A stretch of 64,000 bases of DNA from assembly GCA_964503315.1 (NCBI GenBank), contig CAZCZL010000004.1, forward strand, positions 1 through 64,000. Direction: 5' to 3'. The notes beneath the pieces were generated by a model. The model was not told where the DNA came from and ran no database searches. It was given only the letters and a program-made list of their open reading frames with translations. The DNA is from FEB-12 sp964503315. Its GTDB lineage: Bacteria > Zixibacteria > MSB-5A5 > GN15 > FEB-12. Positions 57,721 through 64,000 of the stretch are shown here, piece by piece; positions within the stretch are counted from its first letter, which is position 1; the number at the start of each line of letters is the position of its first letter. The position numbers and the translations under genes were made by a program.

Positions 57721-59004
57721 ATGAGAAAGATCTGGGCAGCAGCACTGATGCTGACACTTGGACTGGCAACCGGCGCGTCCGCGCAGGATGGCCGCGACAG
57801 CACCGACCTGGCGGTCGACAGTTTGCGCCAGGCGATGCTGGAGACCAAGGACCGTCTCGACGGCATGAATGAGAATCTTGCCACCCTTAACAGCGATGTC
57901 AGCATTCTCAAGTGGGTTAAAGTCTCAGGCTATCTTCAGACACGTTGGGAGTACATTGACTCCTTGCCAAATTTCACCAGCGGGCCGGATCTCAAGCAGA
58001 ACAACGGCGCGAGTAATCTGTATATCCGCCGCGGACGCATCAAGTTCTCCGTCACACCCAATACTACCAGTAAATACGTCATCTACTTCGATGCGTCAAA
58101 GAACACGGTTTCGCTGAAGGAAGCCTACGCCGAATTGAGCAAGTCATTCAATTACCACACGTTTGCGCTGACCGTCGGCCAGTTCAACTGGCCATTTGGT
58201 TACGAGATAGAGTATTCATCGTCGCAACGTGATTTTCCGGAGAGAAGCGCCGCCGAAAACGCGCTCTTCAAAGGCGAACGTGACCGCGGTCTCAATTTGA
58301 CCTACACCGCGCCAAAATACTTTTCCGCCAACGTCGGTATCTTTAACGGCTACGGCATCGACGACAAGAACTATAGCTGGTGGGATCCGACCAGACAGAA
58401 GGATATCATCGCTCGCGCCAAGGCGAAACTCGGGATGCTCGATATCGGCGTCTCCGGCTACTGGGGAGAATATTTCCAGCCCGGCACCGCGGCCGTGGCG
58501 GCATCGACCACTTGGCGTGACAACGATGGCGACCATGTGGTGGACTCAACCGAAGTAACCAACACCGCCGCGAAAGCCGCCGTCCCTGGTTTCTCCAAAG
58601 ATAAGAACCGGTACGGTGTCGATGCTCAGCTCTACCTCGATGTTCTGCCGATCGGTGGCACCGCTGTTCGCGGCGAATACTACTGGGCCGAAGATTACGA
58701 CAAGACAGGCGGCGTTGATTCGCTGGTCGGTCGTCAGGGATGGTACCTCTGGCTCTCGCAGGCCATCAGCACCAAGTTTGGCGCCGCGCTTCGCTATGAT
58801 TACTGGGATCCGAATACCGAGACCGCCATCAATGATGCCCTCGGCACACTCTCCATGGCGATGCATTACTACTATGATGGCAATGTCCGCATCACCGCGG
58901 CCTATGACATGCCGCGCCGGTTGAAAGGTCAGTCAACATTCTCCAAACTGGCGACTGACCCCGAGGATAATCGGTTCACCCTGCAGTTCCAGTTCATGTT
59001 TTAG
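57721..59004 (+). CDS. Phosphate-selective porin, OprO/OprP-like
   Basis: About 427 residues from the ATG at 57721, which begins a signal peptide ending ASA. A short coiled coil (about 25-60) precedes a 16-stranded-type barrel: repeated aromatic strands such as VKVSGYLQTRWEYID, RRGRIKFSVTP, GQFNWPFGYEI, and a C-terminal FTLQFQFMF. The frame extends upstream to 57556 without a plausible start. It probably takes up phosphate or pyrophosphate under starvation; position before pstS supports this. Confidence 0.9.
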   Translation: MRKIWAAALMLTLGLATGASAQDGRDSTDLAVDSLRQAMLETKDRLDGMNENLATLNSDVSILKWVKVSGYLQTRWEYIDSLPNFTSGPDLKQNNGASNLYIRRGRIKFSVTPNTTSKYVIYFDASKNTVSLKEAYAELSKSFNYHTFALTVGQFNWPFGYEIEYSSSQRDFPERSAAENALFKGERDRGLNLTYTAPKYFSANVGIFNGYGIDDKNYSWWDPTRQKDIIARAKAKLGMLDIGVSGYWGEYFQPGTAAVAASTTWRDNDGDHVVDSTEVTNTAAKAAVPGFSKDKNRYGVDAQLYLDVLPIGGTAVRGEYYWAEDYDKTGGVDSLVGRQGWYLWLSQAISTKFGAALRYDYWDPNTETAINDALGTLSMAMHYYYDGNVRITAAYDMPRRLKGQSTFSKLATDPEDNRFTLQFQFMF

Positions 59005-59027
59005 TCAGGTAACAAGGAGTTAGAAAT

Positions 59028-59879
59028 ATGAAGAACAGAATGCACTTGAAATTCCTCTGGACCGCTCTCGCGGTGATACTGCTGGTCAGTAGCATTAGTC
59101 TCTCGCTCAAAGCAGGCCAGTCTGTTACGCTGAAAGGCTCGGACACCATGCTGATGCTCGGCCAGCGCTGGGCGGAATCATTCATGGCTGACAACCCGGA
59201 AACGATCATTCAGGTCACTGGCGGTGGCTCCGGCGTCGGCTTTGCCGCGCTTATCAACGGCTCGACCGACATCTGCGAAGCTTCCCGCCCGATCAAACCG
59301 GGCGAAGTCGACAAACTCAAACAGCGCTTTAATACGACCGGTGTCGAGATTCCGGTAGCACGTGATGGCCTGGCAGTCTATCTGCACGCCGAAAACCCGG
59401 TTGCGGAATTGACGGTCGAACAGCTCAAGAAGATCTACCTTGGTACCATCACAAACTGGAAGGAAGTCGGTGGGCCGGATCAGCGCATCATCATGTATGG
59501 ACGTGAGAACAGCTCCGGAACCTATACCTACTTCAAAGATGTCGTGCTTAAAGGAAAAGACTTCGCCGCCCAGACCCAGACTCTTCCCGGTACTGCCGCG
59601 GTCGTGAACGCGGTGGCTAAAGATAAATTCGGTATCGGCTACGGTGGCGCCGCGTATGCCAAAGGCGTGAAGTATGCGAAACTGAAAAAAGATGACGCCT
59701 CGCCGGCCTTTGAGCCGACTCTGGAAACGGTTCGTTCCGGCGACTATCCGCTCTCCCGTTTCCTCTACTGGTACCTTCGCAATAAGCCGCAGGGAGATAT
59801 CAAGAAGCTGGTTGACTTCGTCCTCTCCGACAAAGGTCAGGAAGTGGTGACCAAAGTCGGCTACTTCCCTGTGAAGTAA
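59028..59879 (+). CDS. pstS: Phosphate-binding protein PstS, copy 1
   Basis: The 283-residue binding protein has a signal peptide (about 1-25) and motifs VTLKGSDTMLMLGQRWAE, GGGSGVGFAALINGSTDICEASRP and GRENSSGTYTYFKD of the PstS family. It is 23 bp after the porin with GGAGTT upstream. A strong terminator follows. Confidence 0.93.
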   Translation: MKNRMHLKFLWTALAVILLVSSISLSLKAGQSVTLKGSDTMLMLGQRWAESFMADNPETIIQVTGGGSGVGFAALINGSTDICEASRPIKPGEVDKLKQRFNTTGVEIPVARDGLAVYLHAENPVAELTVEQLKKIYLGTITNWKEVGGPDQRIIMYGRENSSGTYTYFKDVVLKGKDFAAQTQTLPGTAAVVNAVAKDKFGIGYGGAAYAKGVKYAKLKKDDASPAFEPTLETVRSGDYPLSRFLYWYLRNKPQGDIKKLVDFVLSDKGQEVVTKVGYFPVK

Positions 59880-59897
59880 CAAGTTGTCGCTCTCAGA

Positions 59898-59930
59898 GCG
59901 GACGGGAAAATCCTTCCCGTCCGCTTTCTC
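59898..59930 (+). terminator. Terminator between the two pstS genes
   Basis: A perfect 11-bp stem (59898-59908 with 59914-59924) with an AATCC loop is followed by TTTCTC. It separates the porin-pstS1 transcript from pstS2 and its own control region. Confidence 0.88.
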
Positions 59931-59954
59931 ATTATATAAGCGCCAATCCGATTC

Positions 59955-59981
59955 CTGACAGTTTCCTAACGGAATCCTAAC
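59955..59981 (+). promoter_or_regulatory. Pho-box-like repeats before pstS2
   Basis: Three half-sites CTGAC (59955), CTAAC (59966) and CTAAC (59977) are spaced exactly 11 bp apart, 85 bp before the ATG of the second pstS. This is the cleanest set in the window and the one closest to PhoB binding geometry. Confidence 0.7.
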
Positions 59982-60065
59982 ATCAGTCCGGTTTCATCCG
60001 GTGTGTAAAGTGCGTCAAGTTGATTCGGGCAGAAACAGATATCGCACTTTAGGAGGAAGAACAAC

Positions 60066-60950
60066 ATGAAGAAGATCCTTACCGCCTGCGCAATCGCCTC
60101 GCTGATGCTGGCCCTTGTCGCGGTTTCTTTCACTGTATCCCTCGCTCAATCCGGTAAACCCGGAACTATCACCATAAAAGGCTCCGACACGCTCGTCCGA
60201 CTTGGCCAGCGTTGGGCCGAAGAGTACATGAAAAAGCACCCGGGTGTCGTCGTACAAGTTTCCGGTGGTGGGACAGGCACCGGTATCGCCGCGCTCCTGA
60301 ACGGTAGCACCGATATCTGCGAAGCTTCCCGTGATATGGAGAAGAAAGAGTACGCGATGGCCGAGCAGAAGGGGATCAAGCCGACGCGCTACGCTGTTGC
60401 TTTGGATGGTATCGCCATCTTCGTCCACAAAGACAATCCGATCAAGTCGCTGACTCTCGCCCAACTGAAAGATATCTATACCGGCAAAGTCACCAACTGG
60501 AAAGAACTGGGTGGCCCGGACAAACGCATTGTCATCTACAGCCGCGAAAACAACTCTGGTACGTATGCCTTCTTCAAAGAGCATGTGATGCAGAAGAGAG
60601 ATTTCGCGCCGGAAGCACAGACTCTTCCCGGCACTGCGTCTGTGGTCAACACAGTCGGTAAAGACCTCTACGGTATCGGCTACGGCGGTATCGCGTGGGA
60701 ATCCAACGTTCGACATCTTGCCGTCAAAAAAGACGACGCCTCTCCGGCTATTGAGCCGACCATGGAGACCATCACCAACGGCTCCTACCCGATCTCCCGC
60801 GAGCTCTACTGGTTCTTCAACGGCGTGCCGACCGGCGAAGCCAAAGCGTTATTGAACTGGGCGCTCTCCGAAGAAGGCCAGAAGGTTGCCGAATCGGTCG
60901 ACTATATCCCTCTCCCGAAGGAAGTAGCCGCCAAGAACATGGTGCCGTAA
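60066..60950 (+). CDS. pstS: Phosphate-binding protein PstS, copy 2
   Basis: The 294-residue paralogue of the gene at 59028 has the same motifs in TITIKGSDTLVRLGQRWAE, GGGTGTGIAALLNGSTDICEASRD and SRENNSGTYAFFKE. A signal peptide covers about 1-28, and the AGGAGG site is ideal. It begins a transcript with pstC, pstA, pstB and phoU, so it is probably the main partner of the transporter. Confidence 0.93.
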   Translation: MKKILTACAIASLMLALVAVSFTVSLAQSGKPGTITIKGSDTLVRLGQRWAEEYMKKHPGVVVQVSGGGTGTGIAALLNGSTDICEASRDMEKKEYAMAEQKGIKPTRYAVALDGIAIFVHKDNPIKSLTLAQLKDIYTGKVTNWKELGGPDKRIVIYSRENNSGTYAFFKEHVMQKRDFAPEAQTLPGTASVVNTVGKDLYGIGYGGIAWESNVRHLAVKKDDASPAIEPTMETITNGSYPISRELYWFFNGVPTGEAKALLNWALSEEGQKVAESVDYIPLPKEVAAKNMVP

Positions 60951-60961
60951 GCGAGCAAAGC

Positions 60962-61930
60962 ATGGAACAACTCGATCGCTTTCAGTTCAAACCGAAGTCC
61001 AAAGTCCGCGAGTTCATCGGCGAAAAACTCATCGCCTTGACCGCCTACGCTGCGCTGATCGCGATCATCCTGATCTTCGTCTTCATCTTCAAAGAAGCTA
61101 TCCCGATCTTCACCGACAAGGAGACCCAGGAAGAGGTCACCATCGACAGGATGGTCTTCAAGCAGGCATTCTACGAAGACGAAGACCCCAAGTATATTTG
61201 GCAGCCGAATTCGGATATCCCCAAGTACTCGCTGATGCCGCTGTTCATCGGCACCATCAAAGCGGCGCTTATTGCCATGCTTTTTGCGGTTCCGCTCGGC
61301 GTGATGGCGGCGATCTACACATCCGAGTTCGCCAGCAAGCGGACCAAAGAGATAATCAAACCGATCATTGAACTACTCGCCGGGATCCCTTCTGTTGTTC
61401 TCGGCTTTTTTGCGCTGATTGTGCTGGCCAGTTTTCTGCAGTCGACTTTCGGATTGACCTATCGACTGAACGCACTCAATGCCGGAATCGCCCTGGGTAT
61501 CACGATCATCCCGGTGATCTTCACCATTGCGGAGGATGCCATGTCCGCGGTGCCGCAGTCTCTGCGCGATGCCGCGATCGCATTGGGTGCCAATCCCTGG
61601 CAGGTCTCTTTCACCATGGTGCTCCCCGCCGCCATGCCCGGTATTGCCGCAGGTATTGTACTTGGTTTTGGTCGCGCTATCGGCGAAACGATGATCGTGC
61701 TGATGGCCTCCGGCAACGCGGCTGTCTCTTCCACAAGCTTTACTGACTCTATCAGAACATTTTCGGCCACTATAGCGGCGGAACTTGCCGAAGTAGTCTT
61801 CGGCAGCCCGCACTATAGCGTCCTATTTCTCATTGGGACCCTTCTCTTCATCTTCACGTTCCTGACCAATCTTGGCGGCGACATCATCCTGACCAGACTG
61901 CGCGAAAAACTGCAGGGGAAGATGTCATGA
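60962..61930 (+). CDS. pstC: Phosphate ABC permease PstC
   Basis: The 322-residue permease has a first helix near 25-47, an extracytoplasmic loop of about 45 residues, and five more helices. ELLAGIPSVVLGFFAL and the EAA-like loop DAAIALGANPWQVSFTMVLP are typical of PstC. It is 11 bp after pstS2 and overlaps pstA by 4 bp. Confidence 0.95.
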   Translation: MEQLDRFQFKPKSKVREFIGEKLIALTAYAALIAIILIFVFIFKEAIPIFTDKETQEEVTIDRMVFKQAFYEDEDPKYIWQPNSDIPKYSLMPLFIGTIKAALIAMLFAVPLGVMAAIYTSEFASKRTKEIIKPIIELLAGIPSVVLGFFALIVLASFLQSTFGLTYRLNALNAGIALGITIIPVIFTIAEDAMSAVPQSLRDAAIALGANPWQVSFTMVLPAAMPGIAAGIVLGFGRAIGETMIVLMASGNAAVSSTSFTDSIRTFSATIAAELAEVVFGSPHYSVLFLIGTLLFIFTFLTNLGGDIILTRLREKLQGKMS

Positions 61931-62889
61931 GCATACAGAACGAACAGGTCCCGTTTAATACCGCCGACCTCGGGCATCAATACCAATTTGGCGTCAAGAG
62001 CTCCGGCGCGATACCGCGTGGTCTTCTCTTTCTCGCGGTCGCCATCATCATGGCGATCCTGGGGATAATTCTGCTGGATGTCATTATCGGCGGTATCGGG
62101 ACCCTGAGCTGGGAGTTTGTCAGCTCTCCACCTGAGCAAGGGATGGAAGCCGGTGGAATTTTTCCCGCGATCTTCGGTACTGTCTTCCTGGTTATTCTGA
62201 TGGTGATCGCGGTTGTGCCGGTCGGCGTATTTACGGCAGTTTACCTGCAGGAGTATACTGACCCGCAGTCGAAGTTGACGCGACTGCTCCGTATCGCGAT
62301 TAACAATCTCGCGGGAGTGCCATCGATCGTCTTCGGGCTCTTTGGTCTCGGGTTTTTCATCGGATTCATCGGCGGCAATTTGGATAAGCTACTGCACCCG
62401 GATTCCGGCCCGGTCTGGGGACAACCCGCGATCATCTGGGCCTCCCTCACTATGGCGCTTCTGACTCTTCCGGTGGTGATCGTATCGACCGAGGAAGCGC
62501 TACGAGCTATCCCGCGTGAACTCAAAGAAGCGAGCTATGCGCTCGGCGCCACTAAACTGCAGACGATCTTTCGCGTTATTCTGCCGCAAGCTATGCCCGG
62601 TATTTTCACCGGCGCCATCCTGGCGATCGGGCGTGGCGCCGGCGAAGTCGCCCCGATCATGTTCACCGGCGCGGCATATTATCTTCCCTATCTTCCATCG
62701 CAACTTAGTGACCAGTTTATGGTCCTGGGATACCATACTTACGTGATGGCGACGCAGTCTCCGGATGTCGAAGCGACCAAACCGATCCTCTACGGGACGG
62801 TACTGGTCCTTCTGCTCCTGACCTTCCTGCTGAATTTCGTCGCTATCCTCATTCGCTCAAAGATCAGAACGAGGCGTGTCAGTGCGTGA
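61927..62889 (+). CDS. pstA: Phosphate ABC permease PstA
   Basis: The 320-residue permease has INNLAGVPSIVFGLFGLGFF and the EAA-like loop KEASYALGATKLQTIFRVILPQAMPG. It forms the membrane channel with PstC. It overlaps pstC by 4 bp and pstB by 14 bp. Confidence 0.95.
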   Translation: MSIQNEQVPFNTADLGHQYQFGVKSSGAIPRGLLFLAVAIIMAILGIILLDVIIGGIGTLSWEFVSSPPEQGMEAGGIFPAIFGTVFLVILMVIAVVPVGVFTAVYLQEYTDPQSKLTRLLRIAINNLAGVPSIVFGLFGLGFFIGFIGGNLDKLLHPDSGPVWGQPAIIWASLTMALLTLPVVIVSTEEALRAIPRELKEASYALGATKLQTIFRVILPQAMPGIFTGAILAIGRGAGEVAPIMFTGAAYYLPYLPSQLSDQFMVLGYHTYVMATQSPDVEATKPILYGTVLVLLLLTFLLNFVAILIRSKIRTRRVSA

Positions 62890-63709
62890 CGAAAACCTTG
62901 ACCTTGAGGATGACCGCGTGCATACCGAATTGATGTCACATGGTCGGCCGTCCCCCGAATACAAGATGACCGCCAGTCATCTTAACTTCTTCTATGGGAA
63001 ACATCAGGCGCTCCATGATGTCTCGCTGAGCATCGTGAAGAACGAGGTGACCGCGCTGATCGGCCCGTCGGGTTGCGGCAAGTCGACGTTTCTCCGGACG
63101 CTCAATCGGATGAATGACACGATCCCCGGGACGCGGCTCGAGGGAACCGTCAATCTCGACACCATGGATCTGTACAAGGATGTGAAGGATGTGTCGACCA
63201 TTCGCACGCGTGTCGGCATGGTCTTCCAGAAGTCCAATCCATTCCCGAAATCTATCTTCGAAAATGTCGCGTACGGCCTCAAAGTGAACGGCATCAAGGA
63301 CAAAAACCTCATCACCGAGGCGGTCGAAACCACTCTCAAGAAGGCGTTTCTCTGGGAGGAAGTGAAGGACAAACTCGAGAAGAATGCCTATCTGCTTTCA
63401 GGCGGACAACAGCAGCGTCTCTGCATCGCTCGCGCTTTGGCGGTCCGCCCGGAGGTCCTCTTGATGGATGAACCCGCGTCCGCGCTCGACCCTATCTCCA
63501 CCTCGAAGATCGAAGACCTCATCGGCGAGCTGAAAAAGAATTACACGATCGTCATCGTCACCCACAATATGCAGCAGGCCGCCCGTGTCTCCGACACCAC
63601 CGCTTTCTTCTACGAGGGCCAGATGGTCGAAAGCGGCGAAACCAAAGTGATCTTCACCAAACCACTCAAGAAGCGGACCGAAGACTATATCACCGGACGA
63701 TTCGGATAA
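62876..63709 (+). CDS. pstB: Phosphate ABC ATPase PstB
   Basis: The 277-residue ATPase has Walker A GPSGCGKST, the PstB-type FLRTLNRMND, signature LSGGQQQRLCIARALA, and Walker B VLLMDEPASALDP. The GTG at 62876 is the longest start; a GTG at 62882 or a later ATG is possible, and the first 30 residues are not conserved in family members I know. Confidence 0.95.
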   Translation: MSVRDENLDLEDDRVHTELMSHGRPSPEYKMTASHLNFFYGKHQALHDVSLSIVKNEVTALIGPSGCGKSTFLRTLNRMNDTIPGTRLEGTVNLDTMDLYKDVKDVSTIRTRVGMVFQKSNPFPKSIFENVAYGLKVNGIKDKNLITEAVETTLKKAFLWEEVKDKLEKNAYLLSGGQQQRLCIARALAVRPEVLLMDEPASALDPISTSKIEDLIGELKKNYTIVIVTHNMQQAARVSDTTAFFYEGQMVESGETKVIFTKPLKKRTEDYITGRFG

Positions 63710-63726
63710 GAGGCAGAAGGATTCCC

Positions 63727-64000
63727 ATGTCAACACATCTTCGTCGTGAAATAGAAAGACTGAAACGGCAACTCCTGAACCTCTCCGCTGTGGTGGAAAG
63801 CTCCGTGCAGAAGGCGGTTCGTTCAATCTCCGAGCGCGATGACAAACTCGCGCGCCAGGTGATGGATGCCGACACTGAGATCGATCAGATGGAGGTCGAT
63901 GTCGAAGAGGATTGCCTCAAGATCCTCGCGCTGCACCAACCGGTCGCGACCGACTTGCGCTTCATTATCGCTGTCCTCAAGATAAACAACGACCTCGAGC
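63727..64000 (+). CDS. phoU: Phosphate regulator PhoU, 3' end outside window
   Basis: The frame is open from the ATG at 63727, which has GAAGGA upstream, to the window edge (91 codons). The sequence MSTHLRREIERLKRQLLNLS and QPVATDLRFIIAVLKINNDLE is typical of PhoU, whose three-helix bundles bind metals and signal Pst activity to PhoR. The second half is missing. Confidence 0.92.
   Translation, partial: MSTHLRREIERLKRQLLNLSAVVESSVQKAVRSISERDDKLARQVMDADTEIDQMEVDVEEDCLKILALHQPVATDLRFIIAVLKINNDLE

Overview
The window reads as a chromosomal segment of a Gram-negative bacterium of the FCB group. The best guess is candidate phylum Zixibacteria. This is inference, based on secreted proteins with C-terminal dockerin-like modules that carry a conserved cysteine pattern, a secreted BACON-type protein, a YYNTFYNAKK-type TPR lipoprotein, an M1 peptidase with a barrel-like C-terminus, and a phosphate-selective outer-membrane porin. 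GC content is moderate to high and coding density is high. I see no rRNA, tRNA, CRISPR array, insertion sequence or prophage.

Layout. 1-836 (-) is the 5' part of a secreted BACON protein behind a long leader, followed by a VanZ-like gene. 2083-8481 (+) holds an unusual membrane protein with an Arg/Asp-rich tail, HtpX, a CorC/HlyC-type protein, a CDF metal exporter and the RNA methyltransferase RlmD. 8507-12612 (+) holds a DUF885 hydrolase, a HIT protein and an aconitase-fold protein that has lost its Fe-S ligands and gained an HTH-like N-terminus. 12682-16939 (-) holds a lipoprotein, a beta-helix protein, DUF4846, AhpD-like and DUF899 genes. 17086-27805 (-) is a tight same-strand run: dinB-like, rsgA, mlaD-like, GH57, sirtuin, TPR lipoprotein, pyrK, pyrD, pyrF. 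SecA (+) follows, then an Rrf2 regulator (+), and nnrDE, lon and ychF (-). 37329-46148 (+) holds the M1 peptidase, a GNAT, dnaE and two thioredoxin-fold proteins, with two large inverted repeats just before dnaE. A cohesin-like/dockerin protein (+), a branched-chain amino-acid ABC operon lacking a visible livF (-), a beta-propeller lipoprotein (+) and a VCBS/dockerin protein (-) come next.

54909 to the end is a full phosphate-starvation locus: phoB, phoR, an OprP-like porin, two pstS paralogues, pstC, pstA, pstB and the start of phoU. Direct CT(A/G)AC-type repeats with 11-bp period, matching the geometry of Pho boxes, lie before phoB, before the porin and before the second pstS. A strong terminator separates the two pstS genes. 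This gives a coherent picture of PhoB autoregulation and separate control of two binding proteins.

The most unusual items are (i) the truncated dicarboxylate-symporter-like membrane domain fused to an Arg/Asp repeat tail, (ii) the aconitase-fold protein without Fe-S cysteines fused to HTH-like repeats, and (iii) the paired inverted repeats before dnaE.
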